Shown here piece after piece: positions 27,175-34,357 of a stretch of DNA of 34,357 nucleotides; the stretch's first letter is position 1; each line of letters starts with the position of its first letter. Origin of the DNA: Corallococcus sp. (GTDB lineage: Bacteria; Bacillota; Clostridia; Christensenellales; CAG-314). Both the position numbers and the translations under genes were made by a program. The stretch covers positions 1 through 34,357 of the forward strand of contig JAMPAB010000010.1 of assembly GCA_023667435.1 (NCBI GenBank). Direction: 5' to 3'. The notes beneath the pieces were generated by a model that saw nothing but the letters and a program-made list of their open reading frames with translations, searched no databases and was not told where the DNA came from.

Positions 27175-28269
27175 CTAATTCGTAAGCATCCATTTGGCGA
27201 AGATGCCGTATCCGCGCGTGGGATCGTTAACAAACACATGGGTTACGGCCCCTACGAGTTTGCCGTTTTGAACAATGGGACTTCCGCTCATGCCTTGCAC
27301 TATTCCTCCCGTTTTTTCGAGCAGAGCTTCGTCAGTCACCCTGATTACCATTCCTTTGTCGTCGCGAGAATTCTGCGCGCTCACCTTGACAATTTCTATT
27401 TCGTAGCTTTCGCGTTCATTGTCGTCTAATGTACAGAATATTTCCGCTTTACCCGGTCTAACTTCATTTATATCGGCGACGGATATTGTTTCTTTGCAAA
27501 ATTTAGGCAGAGAATTAAACGTTCCGAAGGCGCCGAATTTGTTGTTGGCGTATATGTTGCCTACGCGTTTTTCAAAATTGAAACTGCCTTTCAGCTCGCC
27601 TGCCGCGCCCTTGCGCCCTTTTTCGACGCCGTCGATTACGCAACCGAATACGCCGCCGTTTACGCACTCGATTATATTTCCGCTCTGATCGGTTATAGGG
27701 TGTCCCAAACTGCCGAAGTTCAAGTTGGACCGTACGTACGTCAACGTGCCTATGCCGCTCGACGAATCTTTCGACCACAAGCCCAAACGGTACCGTTTCG
27801 TCGTTAAATCGAGCTTAGGGACGATTGTGCCTTCATGCGTCGCGCCGTCGCGCAAATATTTAATTCCGAGCGGTTTACCGTTCGATTTATTTGCTATTTC
27901 CGATAATTTACCCGAACCGTAAATTTTTTTACCTCCCAATTCTATAATTACGTCGTTAATTTCCAAGCCTGCCACCAAAGCGGGACAGCATAAACTACCA
28001 TCGTCCGCAATAAATTCGTTTAAACCTATTACCGTTACTCCGTCTCCGTCCAGCGTTATCCCCAGAGGATATCCGCCCAAATATACCTGCTCTGTTATTT
28101 TTGCCGCCGAACTTGCGCCGACAAACAAATCCGTAATGTCGTCGATGATATCGCCCGACGCCTCTGCGTAAGCGCAAGCAACCGCCGCGTCGCCGACTTC
28201 AAACGAAAAACCTGGCAAAAATTGCATACATAAAATAACGAACGTAAATATAATTGCGATTTTCTTCAT
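27175..28269 (-). CDS. spoIVB: SpoIVB serine peptidase (S55)
   Basis: SpoIVB is secreted from the forespore and cuts SpoIVFA, releasing the signal that activates pro-sigma-K in the mother cell. A signal sequence or anchor occupies about residues 1-32. A PDZ domain follows (GYPLGITL near 67, PALVAGLEINDVIIELGGKKI near 95). The S55 catalytic domain shows the His motif FGSLGHPITDQSG near 195 and the Ser motif VQGMSGSPIVQNGKLVGAVTHV near 325. At 364 residues it is somewhat shorter than the Bacillus protein (about 425). ATG 28269 has AGGTG just upstream; an in-frame GTG at 28275 is less likely. Confidence 0.95.
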   Translation of the reverse strand: MKKIAIIFTFVILCMQFLPGFSFEVGDAAVACAYAEASGDIIDDITDLFVGASSAAKITEQVYLGGYPLGITLDGDGVTVIGLNEFIADDGSLCCPALVAGLEINDVIIELGGKKIYGSGKLSEIANKSNGKPLGIKYLRDGATHEGTIVPKLDLTTKRYRLGLWSKDSSSGIGTLTYVRSNLNFGSLGHPITDQSGNIIECVNGGVFGCVIDGVEKGRKGAAGELKGSFNFEKRVGNIYANNKFGAFGTFNSLPKFCKETISVADINEVRPGKAEIFCTLDDNERESYEIEIVKVSAQNSRDDKGMVIRVTDEALLEKTGGIVQGMSGSPIVQNGKLVGAVTHVFVNDPTRGYGIFAKWMLTN

Positions 28270-28319
28270 AAACACCTCGAAACACTACGCATAGTTTGTG
28301 AATATGACGGTTGAATATA

Positions 28320-28350
28320 CGCAAAAAGAAAAACAGTCCAAACGACTGTT
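28320..28350 (-). terminator. Terminator of the dxs-argR-recN unit
   Basis: A 7-base-pair stem AACAGTC/GACTGTT (28344-28350 with 28332-28338) with a five-base loop runs into TTTCTTTTTG on the minus strand, 63 bases after the recN stop. It separates recN from spoIVB. Confidence 0.75.
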
Positions 28351-28413
28351 TTAAAATCAGTATATACAGTTCTTAAACGCAAGCGCGCCCAACAAGCTAA
28401 ACGTAATATGCGT

Positions 28414-30126
28414 TTAGCAGAGCGAGCGCTTGTAATTATCCGACCATTCGATCAACTCGTTTGCGCTGACTATAGCGTGCTGACCGACCCCGCCCATGAG
28501 ACGCGAAACTTCTCCTGCGCGTTGTTCGTACGTAGTAAGCATATCTACCGAAGTAAACGTTTTGCCGCACTGTTCGAATTTTTTGATAAACATATTCACG
28601 TCCGCCATAGCGACAATCTGCGGCAAATGCGTAATAACAATACACTGATAACCGTTATTGCTGTTATTGGAAACGTTCGCAAGCTTATTAGCAACCATTT
28701 GCGCCATATTGCCCGAAATACCCGCGTCTATTTCGTCAAATACCATCGTAGGAATTTTTTCCGCAAGCGCGGTAATATTTTTGACTGCAAGCATAAAGCG
28801 GGACATTTCACCGCCGGAAATAACCTTAGAAAGAGGCTTCAACGGTTCGCCTACGTTTGCCGACATCAAAAATTCTACTTTGTCGAACCCGTCGGCGGAC
28901 GGATTTTTTGCATAATCGTCGAATACGGGTTCCTCGTTAAAGCTGACGAAAAAATTAGTTCCCGACATTCCCAAATCTGACAATTCGCGCATAATCTTAT
29001 GCGAAAGTATATCCGCTGTCCGCTTACGTTCGGCAGACTTGCACATCGCCAAATTATACATACGCTTGAGGATATCTTTCTTTTCGGCATTCAGTTTTAA
29101 GATTTTTTCTTCGCTGTTGACAAGATTATCATACTGTTTTTCCGCCTTGCGCAAAAAGTCCAATGCGTCGGATACGCTACCGCCGTATTTACGTTTGATT
29201 TGACGTATTTCCTCCAAACGTTCTTCCATTTTGTCTACCAAAGATACGCTGAAATCGGTAGCGGAAAGCAGACTGTGAAGATTTGCCGCCACGTCGGCGA
29301 TTTCGATGCGGGCGGAATCCAGTCTGTCCGAAAGTTCGGATGCGGTATCTTCCAAAACGCTGATACCGCGCAGCAAATTAACCGATTCGTAAATTTCGGA
29401 AATCGCGCCGTTTTCTCCGTTCAATTTTTCCGAAGCAGAGCTAAGAGCTGCTGTGATTTTTTCTATATTGACCATTCTTTTGTGCATGGTAAGAAGCCTG
29501 TCTTCTTCCTGCTCGTCGAGATTTGCCCGTCTTATTTCATCGATTTGAAATTTCAATATGTCGATAAGACGTTCGCGCTCGGCGCCGCTTCCGCCGAATG
29601 TTTTAAGTTCGCGATTGACTGCCGTAAGCTTGGCGTACCACACGTCCTTCAATTCTTTATCTGCGCCGCTAAAATCACAAAAAGCGTCCAGGACGGAAAG
29701 TTGATTTTTTTCGCTCAGAAGCGCCAAATGCTGCCCCTGCCCGAATATATCGACAAGCTCGGCGCTTATATCTTTAAGAATCGCAAGCGTTGCGGTTTTT
29801 CCTTGAATACGAATCTCGTTTTTGCCGCCGACGGACATTTTTCGATTGAGCAATATTTCGCAATTGCCGTCGAAACCGTACTCCTGCAACTTGGAAATAA
29901 CGGGACAATCCTGCGCGACCTCGAACAACGCGGTGACCTCTGCTTCATCGGCGCCGTATTTTATCAACGTCTTATCTGCGCGATCTCCCAAAACAAAAGC
30001 GAGAGAATCTATAATAATAGACTTACCGCTGCCTGTTTCGCCCGACAGCGACGTAAGACCTTCTTGAAAATTAAGATCGAGGTGATCAATCAGAGCAATG
30101 TTGTCGATAACCAAATTTTTAATCAT
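28414..30126 (-). CDS. recN: DNA repair protein RecN
   Basis: RecN is an SMC-like ATPase that gathers broken DNA ends early in double-strand break repair. Walker A GETGSGKS lies at about 29-36 after MIKNLVIDNIALIDHLDLNF, a long coiled-coil region covers about 160-360, the ABC signature KVISGGEMSRFM lies near 435 and Walker B VFDEIDAGISG near 468, with the C-terminal ATP-binding end VITHLPQIVAMAD. Length 570 is standard. It follows argR by 29 bases, an arrangement conserved in Firmicutes. Confidence 0.97.
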   Translation of the reverse strand: MIKNLVIDNIALIDHLDLNFQEGLTSLSGETGSGKSIIIDSLAFVLGDRADKTLIKYGADEAEVTALFEVAQDCPVISKLQEYGFDGNCEILLNRKMSVGGKNEIRIQGKTATLAILKDISAELVDIFGQGQHLALLSEKNQLSVLDAFCDFSGADKELKDVWYAKLTAVNRELKTFGGSGAERERLIDILKFQIDEIRRANLDEQEEDRLLTMHKRMVNIEKITAALSSASEKLNGENGAISEIYESVNLLRGISVLEDTASELSDRLDSARIEIADVAANLHSLLSATDFSVSLVDKMEERLEEIRQIKRKYGGSVSDALDFLRKAEKQYDNLVNSEEKILKLNAEKKDILKRMYNLAMCKSAERKRTADILSHKIMRELSDLGMSGTNFFVSFNEEPVFDDYAKNPSADGFDKVEFLMSANVGEPLKPLSKVISGGEMSRFMLAVKNITALAEKIPTMVFDEIDAGISGNMAQMVANKLANVSNNSNNGYQCIVITHLPQIVAMADVNMFIKKFEQCGKTFTSVDMLTTYEQRAGEVSRLMGGVGQHAIVSANELIEWSDNYKRSLC

Positions 30127-30155
30127 AAGCGTGTATTCCGATATTTTCCCCTGTG

Positions 30156-30608
30156 TTAATACAATAATCCGTTTACTTCCTGCGCCAAAACGTCGGCGTC
30201 GCGAGCGCTACGGCAAACAATCAGTATCGTACTGCGATCGGCAACGACGCCGACTACTTCGGGCATAGACAACTGCTCTATCGCGCCCGAAACCGCGCCG
30301 GCGCTGTCCGTCATAGTCTTGACAACGACGAGGTTACTTGCCGTCACGACCGAAACGACGGTTTCCCGTACGATATTTAACAGCTTGCCCGAAAGATTAG
30401 AATCGACTTTTTGCTTGGTAACGTATTTATATTTTCCGACGGAGGTAAGCGTCTTAATTAAGCCCAACTCTTTTATATCGCGCGAAATGGTCGCCTGCGT
30501 AACTTTGTACCCCGCGTATTGCAACGCCGCGACAAGCTCGTCCTGCGTTTCGATGTCGCGCGAGGCGATAATACTCAAAATTTTGGATTGGCGCGATGCT
30601 CTGCTCAT
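30156..30608 (-). CDS. argR: Arginine repressor ArgR/AhrC family, atypical ligand loop
   Basis: ArgR hexamers bind ARG boxes when arginine is present. The N-terminal winged helix is canonical (SRQSKILSII, and VTQATISRDIKELGLIK at about 36-52). The C-terminal oligomerisation domain is recognisable from about residue 78. However, the loop that reads GTIxGDDT in AhrC and ArgR reads GVVADRST here (120-127), so the Asp pair that contacts arginine aligns with Arg and Ser. DNA binding is probably retained, but arginine response may be lost or changed. GAGG lies six bases before the ATG. It sits between dxs and recN. Confidence 0.93.
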   Translation of the reverse strand: MSRASRQSKILSIIASRDIETQDELVAALQYAGYKVTQATISRDIKELGLIKTLTSVGKYKYVTKQKVDSNLSGKLLNIVRETVVSVVTASNLVVVKTMTDSAGAVSGAIEQLSMPEVVGVVADRSTILIVCRSARDADVLAQEVNGLLY

Positions 30609-30634
30609 AGTTACCTCTGAAGTTATTTTTAATA

Positions 30635-30663
30635 ATTATACATTATTACGAATAAAAATTCAA
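30635..30663 (-). promoter_or_regulatory. Predicted argR promoter
   Basis: TTGAAT (30658-30663) and a perfect TATAAT (30635-30640) on the minus strand have a 17-base spacer. The -35 box overlaps the last codons of dxs. Start is predicted near 30628, about 20 bases before the argR ATG. Confidence 0.7.
30649..30662 (-). promoter_or_regulatory. Candidate ARG box over the argR -35 region
   Basis: The sequence TGAATTTTTATTCG differs by one base from the ARG-box core TGAAT-WWWW-ATTCA. It covers most of the -35 box and part of the spacer of the argR promoter, as expected for autorepression. Confidence 0.55.
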
Positions 30664-32462
30664 GACTTTGACAACAATTCGGAAACTATTGTCGCAATAC
30701 TTTCCGTATTCATGCCTGCCATCTGCAACTGTTCGTCAACTGTTGCGTGCGGCACGAATTCGTCCTGAACGGCGACGATTTTTACGGTATTTTTCCTGCC
30801 TTTTTTTACAAGATAACTTGCGACGCTTTCGCCGAAACCGCCGCGCTCGACGTTTTCCTCCATAGTTAATACGGCGCAATCGCCTAAGGAACAGAGGAAT
30901 GCTTCGTCAAGCGGTTTAACGAAGGTTACGTCTACCACTTCCACGTTGTCGTCGGCAACGCTTAGCGCGACTTGCTGCATACGACTTCCCACAGCTAGAA
31001 TACAAAGTTTGGCGTTATCGACGATTTTAACTACGTTCCACTTATTAAGGTAATCGCGTTTGTCGTCGAGAAGCGTCCTTGCGTATCTAATTGCGACGGG
31101 ACAATGAGCGTCTGCCGCAGACAAAATCATTTGAGACAATTCGCTGTACGTAGACGGAGTTAAAAGCTTTAAATTCGGTATTTGCGAAAGATACGATATG
31201 TCGAATAACCCCTGATGAGTTTTTCCGTCCGAGCCGACGAACCCTGCTCTGTCAATAAGGAAAACAACGGGTAAATTTTGCAATGCGACGTCGTGCAATA
31301 TCTGATCGAAACTACGTTGCAAGAATGTAGAATATATTGCGACAAACGGCAGAACTCCGCCTTTTGCCAAACCTGCGGCAAACGTGACGGCATGTTCTTC
31401 CGCAATGCCGACGTCGAAAAAACGGTTGGAAAATTTACTTTTAAATTCGTCAAGCCCCGTAGCTTTTGACATGGCGGCGCATACCGCGACAACGTTACCG
31501 TTGCTTTCGGCAAGTTTACACAGCGTATCGCCTACTACGGTAGCGCTGTCAAGCGCATCGCAATCGGCTGTCGCGCTGCCCTTAACGGAATGAAAACTTT
31601 CGGGATCTTTTTCGGCGGGTAAGAATCCTTTTCCTTTTTTGGTAACGATATGCAATACGGTAGGTTTGCAAACGTTATTCTTTATCTTCGTCAGATAATA
31701 CACCAAATCTTTAATTTCGTTACCGTCTATTATCCCTATATATTTGAGATCGAACATATCGAAATAACTGTTGCGAACGAATTTTAATTTTGCGCGCCGT
31801 TTGCACCAGCGCATAAATTTATAGAGAGAACCGCCTATAAGGGGGATTTTCAGTAATCTCTTTTTCAACTTCTCTTTGTTGCTGTCATACTTTCCCACGC
31901 GAAGTTTGGACATGTTAAGAGTCGCCGAACCGACGTTGTCGCTTATCGACATATTGTTGTCGTTCAGTATTATAAGCATATTCGTATCCTTAACGTTGTT
32001 CAACGCTTCGTACGTTAAACCGCACGTCATCGAACCGTCGCCTACTACCGCAACCACCTTACCGTCGCCGCCGACGTTGTCGCGCGCCTTAGCCAGACCC
32101 AATGCGGCGGAAATAGCCGTACCCGCATGTCCCGTATCAAAGGAATCGGACGCGCTTTCTTCGCAAGAAGGAAAACCTGATATACCGTCTTTTTGCCGTA
32201 ACGAAGAAAAATTCTCACCCCGTCGGGTAAGAATTTTATGAACGTAGCTTTGATGACCGACATCCCAAACAATCTTGTCGGATTCGTCAAAAACATAATG
32301 CAAAGCTACGGTAAGTTCCACAACGCCCAAATTACTCGCGAGATGTCCTCCCGTTACAGAAACTTCGTCGATCAGTTTCGCACGGATATCTTCGCATAAT
32401 TGCGGAAGTTGCTTGACGCTTAACTTTTTTAAATCGGTAATGTTGTTGATTTTTTCCAGCAC
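30660..32462 (-). CDS. dxs: 1-deoxy-D-xylulose-5-phosphate synthase
   Basis: Dxs condenses pyruvate and glyceraldehyde-3-phosphate to DXP, the first step of the MEP isoprenoid pathway. Thiamine diphosphate motifs are clear: GDGSMTCGLTYEALNN with NDNNMSIS near 145-175, the catalytic Glu in VGIAEEHAVTFAAGLA near 355, and the central DRAGFVGSDGKTHQG near 410. A transketolase C-terminal domain completes the 600 residues. The start is GTG at 32462, one base after the oapA-like stop, with a GAAGG site inside that gene. It lies near the ispA-like gene, so the isoprenoid genes flank the OLE RNA locus. Confidence 0.96.
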   Translation of the reverse strand: MLEKINNITDLKKLSVKQLPQLCEDIRAKLIDEVSVTGGHLASNLGVVELTVALHYVFDESDKIVWDVGHQSYVHKILTRRGENFSSLRQKDGISGFPSCEESASDSFDTGHAGTAISAALGLAKARDNVGGDGKVVAVVGDGSMTCGLTYEALNNVKDTNMLIILNDNNMSISDNVGSATLNMSKLRVGKYDSNKEKLKKRLLKIPLIGGSLYKFMRWCKRRAKLKFVRNSYFDMFDLKYIGIIDGNEIKDLVYYLTKIKNNVCKPTVLHIVTKKGKGFLPAEKDPESFHSVKGSATADCDALDSATVVGDTLCKLAESNGNVVAVCAAMSKATGLDEFKSKFSNRFFDVGIAEEHAVTFAAGLAKGGVLPFVAIYSTFLQRSFDQILHDVALQNLPVVFLIDRAGFVGSDGKTHQGLFDISYLSQIPNLKLLTPSTYSELSQMILSAADAHCPVAIRYARTLLDDKRDYLNKWNVVKIVDNAKLCILAVGSRMQQVALSVADDNVEVVDVTFVKPLDEAFLCSLGDCAVLTMEENVERGGFGESVASYLVKKGRKNTVKIVAVQDEFVPHATVDEQLQMAGMNTESIATIVSELLSKS

Positions 32463-32463
32463 G

Positions 32464-33114
32464 TTAGCCTTCTTTACGGAAAATACTTAAAAACTTTGCA
32501 ACGCCGAATATAATTTTGTTGCTTTTATTTACAGCCAGAGCTTTACCTACCGCTTTCAGCGTGATTGTTGCGGTAGAAACGACCGCAGAAATTCCTACTT
32601 TAACGAAAAAAGCGCCGATGCCGCTAAGTTCGCCTACAAAGCTGTTAGTCAAACTGACAAAAATTGCCGCCGCGCAAATACCGGAAACTATACCGCATAT
32701 ATCGCCGACAATATCGCAACAGACAGAAGAAACAACGTGGCTATTTTTGGAAAGTCGAACTGCGGTTTTTGCTCCCTTTACCTTACGCGACGCCATTGCC
32801 AAAAACGGTTCGACGTCGCAAGCAGTAGCAGCCGTACCTATCATATCGAACACGACGCCTAGCGCCAAAATGACGCAGGTAAGTATAGACGCTATCCACC
32901 ATTGTGCGCCGGATAAAACAAGCTCTGAACCGGCATTAACCGCAAAAGACAAAAAAAGAGTTATCGCCATTGCCTTTAAAGGCCACAAATTACGTTTTTT
33001 CTTTTTTTTGTCGCTCTTGTCTTTATCCCGTTTTTTTTCTGAATCTACGGAAATTTTAGACGTTTCGTCGCTATTGTTCTGTTCCTGTAACGGAACGGGA
33101 TCGGAATTTTTCAT
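32464..33114 (-). CDS. OLE RNA-associated membrane protein, OapA-like
   Basis: OapA binds the large OLE RNA and holds it at the membrane; in Bacillus halodurans the two affect growth under cold, alcohol and magnesium stress. The 216 residues begin with a highly charged tail (about 40 residues, KKRDKDKSDKKKKKR), followed by four predicted membrane helices near 45-67, 72-98, 134-158 and 164-188. The conserved-looking core is FDMIGTAATACDVEPFLAMA, then SRKVKGAKTAVRL, then CDIVGDICGIVSG. The last contains a DxxxD pair (Asp134, Asp138), a known feature of OapA. GGAG stands six bases before the ATG. Its position between the RNA and dxs is the typical OapA position. Confidence 0.85.
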   Translation of the reverse strand: MKNSDPVPLQEQNNSDETSKISVDSEKKRDKDKSDKKKKKRNLWPLKAMAITLFLSFAVNAGSELVLSGAQWWIASILTCVILALGVVFDMIGTAATACDVEPFLAMASRKVKGAKTAVRLSKNSHVVSSVCCDIVGDICGIVSGICAAAIFVSLTNSFVGELSGIGAFFVKVGISAVVSTATITLKAVGKALAVNKSNKIIFGVAKFLSIFRKEG

Positions 33115-33124
33115 ACTGCTCCAC

Positions 33125-33782
33125 TGTATTTTGTTCGCCGTCTAGGCGACGGATTGCCGATTGAATCTAAAATAAAAAGGTGGTGACTTGTCAAATAAAC
33201 CTTACGGCATAGGTTCAGTAGGATTTCCCAAGCAAAAACTTCCCGTCGCCGAAGAAGTAGTTTCCTTTTAATTTCGCTTACAAGACGTCGCCGTTCCTGT
33301 AACTGAATCGCCACTAAGTCCGTACTATAATCTCTGACAAGTCTCAATGACAGTCTAGAAGATTTCCTTTGCAGTAACGTCGTATTTTAGTTTCTTTTGC
33401 AAAATTCATTTCGTAAAGCAATCGCATTTTACTGTCGGCCAACAAGCAAAAGGCGTTCATTACTCCCAAAATTTCACTCAAAACAAGCTACACTGTACAC
33501 AGCTTTTTATTCACCGCATAGCAGGTTTAATCTCAGAGAGTAGTCGAACTCTGCCGACCACCCCGTAGAGTCTCCACGAATACTGGGAGTATAGCGCATG
33601 CCATTGCGCTTTACCCACTATTCTTAACTTCCAGCACCAACCCCCGTTTGGGCAACGAAAGCCAGCACAAGAAACTTCATCGATATGCTCGTCGGCGGTC
33701 TTTTAGGCCCGCCTTCAATACGTCGATTACTGACTAGAATACTGCACCACCAGTTTTATTTAGTTTTCGGACGTAAACGTCC
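33125..33782 (-). ncRNA. ole: Probable OLE (ornate, large, extremophilic) RNA
   Basis: About 660 bases between the ispA-like gene and the oapA-like gene hold no convincing protein gene. OLE RNAs are of this size and lie in exactly this setting: ispA, OLE, oapA, dxs. Structure is visible on the minus strand. GGTGGTG near the 5' end (33745-33751) can pair perfectly with CACCACC near the 3' end (33179-33185). Nine bases GACTTGTCA (33335-33343) pair with TGACAAGTC (33185-33193), adjacent to that helix. Local hairpins include AGCGCA/TGCGCT (33593-33610) and GGACG/CGTCC at the 5' end. Ends are inferred from the promoter and the oapA ribosome binding site. I identify it by context and architecture, not by aligned sequence. 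Confidence 0.82.
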
Positions 33783-33788
33783 GAATAT

Positions 33789-33817
33789 ATTATAACACAT
33801 TTGCCGATAATTTGCAA
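33789..33817 (-). promoter_or_regulatory. Predicted sigma-A promoter of the OLE RNA-oapA-dxs unit
   Basis: TTGCAA (33812-33817) and a perfect TATAAT (33789-33794) on the minus strand are 17 bases apart, 21 bases after the stop of the ispA-like gene. The start site would be a G near 33782, so that the RNA begins directly with the GGACG/CGTCC hairpin. Confidence 0.75.
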
Positions 33818-33837
33818 ATTTATAAATATCGCCCATA

Positions 33838-34357
33838 TCAAAATTTTCGCGACAAATTTTTATCGGCGATTTCCTTTATAAAGGTCAACTCGTAAGGCAA
33901 ACCGTCGCAAAGCGTCTTTATTTCGGAAGTAAGCTCGGACGCGTAATCGCGCAATTCACGCTCGCTCATCACGTCAAGAAACGATTTTTCGCATTTCGAA
34001 GCGTCGAGCATATCGTCCTCGATTTGATAGCATATTCCAAGCTTCGTCGCAATCCGATCGAAAACCTGCGTTTCTTCCGAAGTAGCTCCGCCGCACAAAG
34101 CTCCGCATACGATCGCGGCGCGAATCAAATCGCCCGTCTTATGCAATGCTACCGAATTAGCGTCTTCTACCGTTTTAGTTTCGGTAAACAGATCCAAAGA
34201 CTGCCCGTGCACCATACCGCGAATACCGCTCATTTCAAATAAGAATTTACAGGCGGCTACGTAATTTTTGTTGTTTAAAGGACCGTCAAAAACAATTTCC
34301 GAAGCAAGATTCAACAATGCGTCGAAGGGAAATACCCACACTATGCTTATTACGGTG
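33838..34357 (-). CDS. ispA: Polyprenyl (farnesyl/geranyl) diphosphate synthase, 3' part only
   Basis: This family chain-elongates isoprenoid diphosphates by condensing isopentenyl diphosphate with an allylic primer. Only the C-terminal half lies in the window; the frame is open to the edge. Visible features are DALLNLASEIV, GMVHGQSLDL, HKTGDLIRAA and the second aspartate-rich motif GICYQIEDDMLDASKC. The first aspartate motif would lie beyond the window. The residues just before DALL (WVFPF) do not fit the family, which usually has AGDALL, so a frameshift near 34330 is possible. Neighbouring dxs supports a role in the same pathway. Confidence 0.88.
   Translation of the reverse strand, partial: TVISIVWVFPFDALLNLASEIVFDGPLNNKNYVAACKFLFEMSGIRGMVHGQSLDLFTETKTVEDANSVALHKTGDLIRAAIVCGALCGGATSEETQVFDRIATKLGICYQIEDDMLDASKCEKSFLDVMSERELRDYASELTSEIKTLCDGLPYELTFIKEIADKNLSRKF

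Noticed and set aside
29200..30159. A 319-residue plus-strand frame opposite recN
   Set aside because: It is rich in Cys, Phe and Arg as expected for an antisense shadow, while the minus strand encodes full-length RecN.
32516..33145. A 209-residue plus-strand frame opposite the oapA-like gene
   Set aside because: It is a mirror of the membrane protein gene, with low-complexity composition and no ribosome binding site. The minus-strand frame has motifs and operon context.
33136..33153. Small GC hairpin at the 3' end of the OLE region as a terminator
   Set aside because: The stem is only five base pairs and no T run follows on the minus strand, so read-through into oapA is more likely.
33111..33347. 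A 78-residue minus-strand frame inside the OLE region
   Set aside because: It lies wholly within the structured RNA, has an Arg-rich composition typical of non-coding sequence, overlaps the oapA start and has no clear ribosome binding site.
33125..33782. RNase P RNA, tmRNA, SRP RNA or a group II intron as alternatives for the non-coding stretch
   Set aside because: The GAAAGTCC-type core of RNase P, the CCA-ended tRNA-like end of tmRNA, the SRP GGAA-loop segment and intron domain V were looked for on both strands and not found.

Overview
The window looks like a chromosomal segment of an endospore-forming, low-to-moderate GC Firmicute of the class Clostridia, probably an uncultured lineage. 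The evidence is a set of sporulation genes (spoVAC, spoVAD, spoVAE, yunB, a dacF-like gene, spoIVB and a spoIIM-like gene), a T-box leader, AGGAGG-type ribosome binding sites and sigma-A promoters with 17-base spacers. Gene order partly matches Bacillus: spoIIM-deoB-dacF and ispA-dxs-argR-recN-spoIVB. All genes but one, a class A penicillin-binding protein gene, lie on the minus strand. No mobile element, CRISPR array, rRNA or tRNA gene was found.

Read along the minus strand from the high end, the first block is the end of a polyprenyl synthase gene (ispA-like), then a strong promoter, then about 660 bases without a protein gene, then a 216-residue membrane protein, dxs, argR, recN and spoIVB. 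The non-coding stretch together with the membrane protein is the most notable item. Position, size, GGTGGTG/CACCACC terminal pairing and a DxxxD membrane protein fit the large OLE RNA and its partner OapA, known from extremophilic and anaerobic Firmicutes. argR has its own promoter overlapped by an ARG-box-like site, but the protein lacks the usual Asp pair of the arginine pocket.

The next blocks are spoIIM-like, deoB and dacF (nucleoside salvage and spore cell wall). A short uncertain gene follows, then an M50 protease-scpA-scpB operon whose promoter predicts a leaderless message. Next is spoVAC-spoVAD-spoVAE-yunB (dipicolinate uptake and sporulation), then pheS-pheT under a phenylalanine T-box leader, followed by a U32 peptidase-family hydroxylase gene.

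The low-coordinate end holds mutS2, a cysteine desulfurase and thiI (sulfur relay to tRNA and thiamine). It ends with miaB-mutS-mutL, a tightly overlapping operon for tRNA modification and mismatch repair. The single plus-strand gene, encoding a bifunctional peptidoglycan synthase, lies between miaB and thiI. The mutL frame stops after the ATPase domain, four bases from the window edge.
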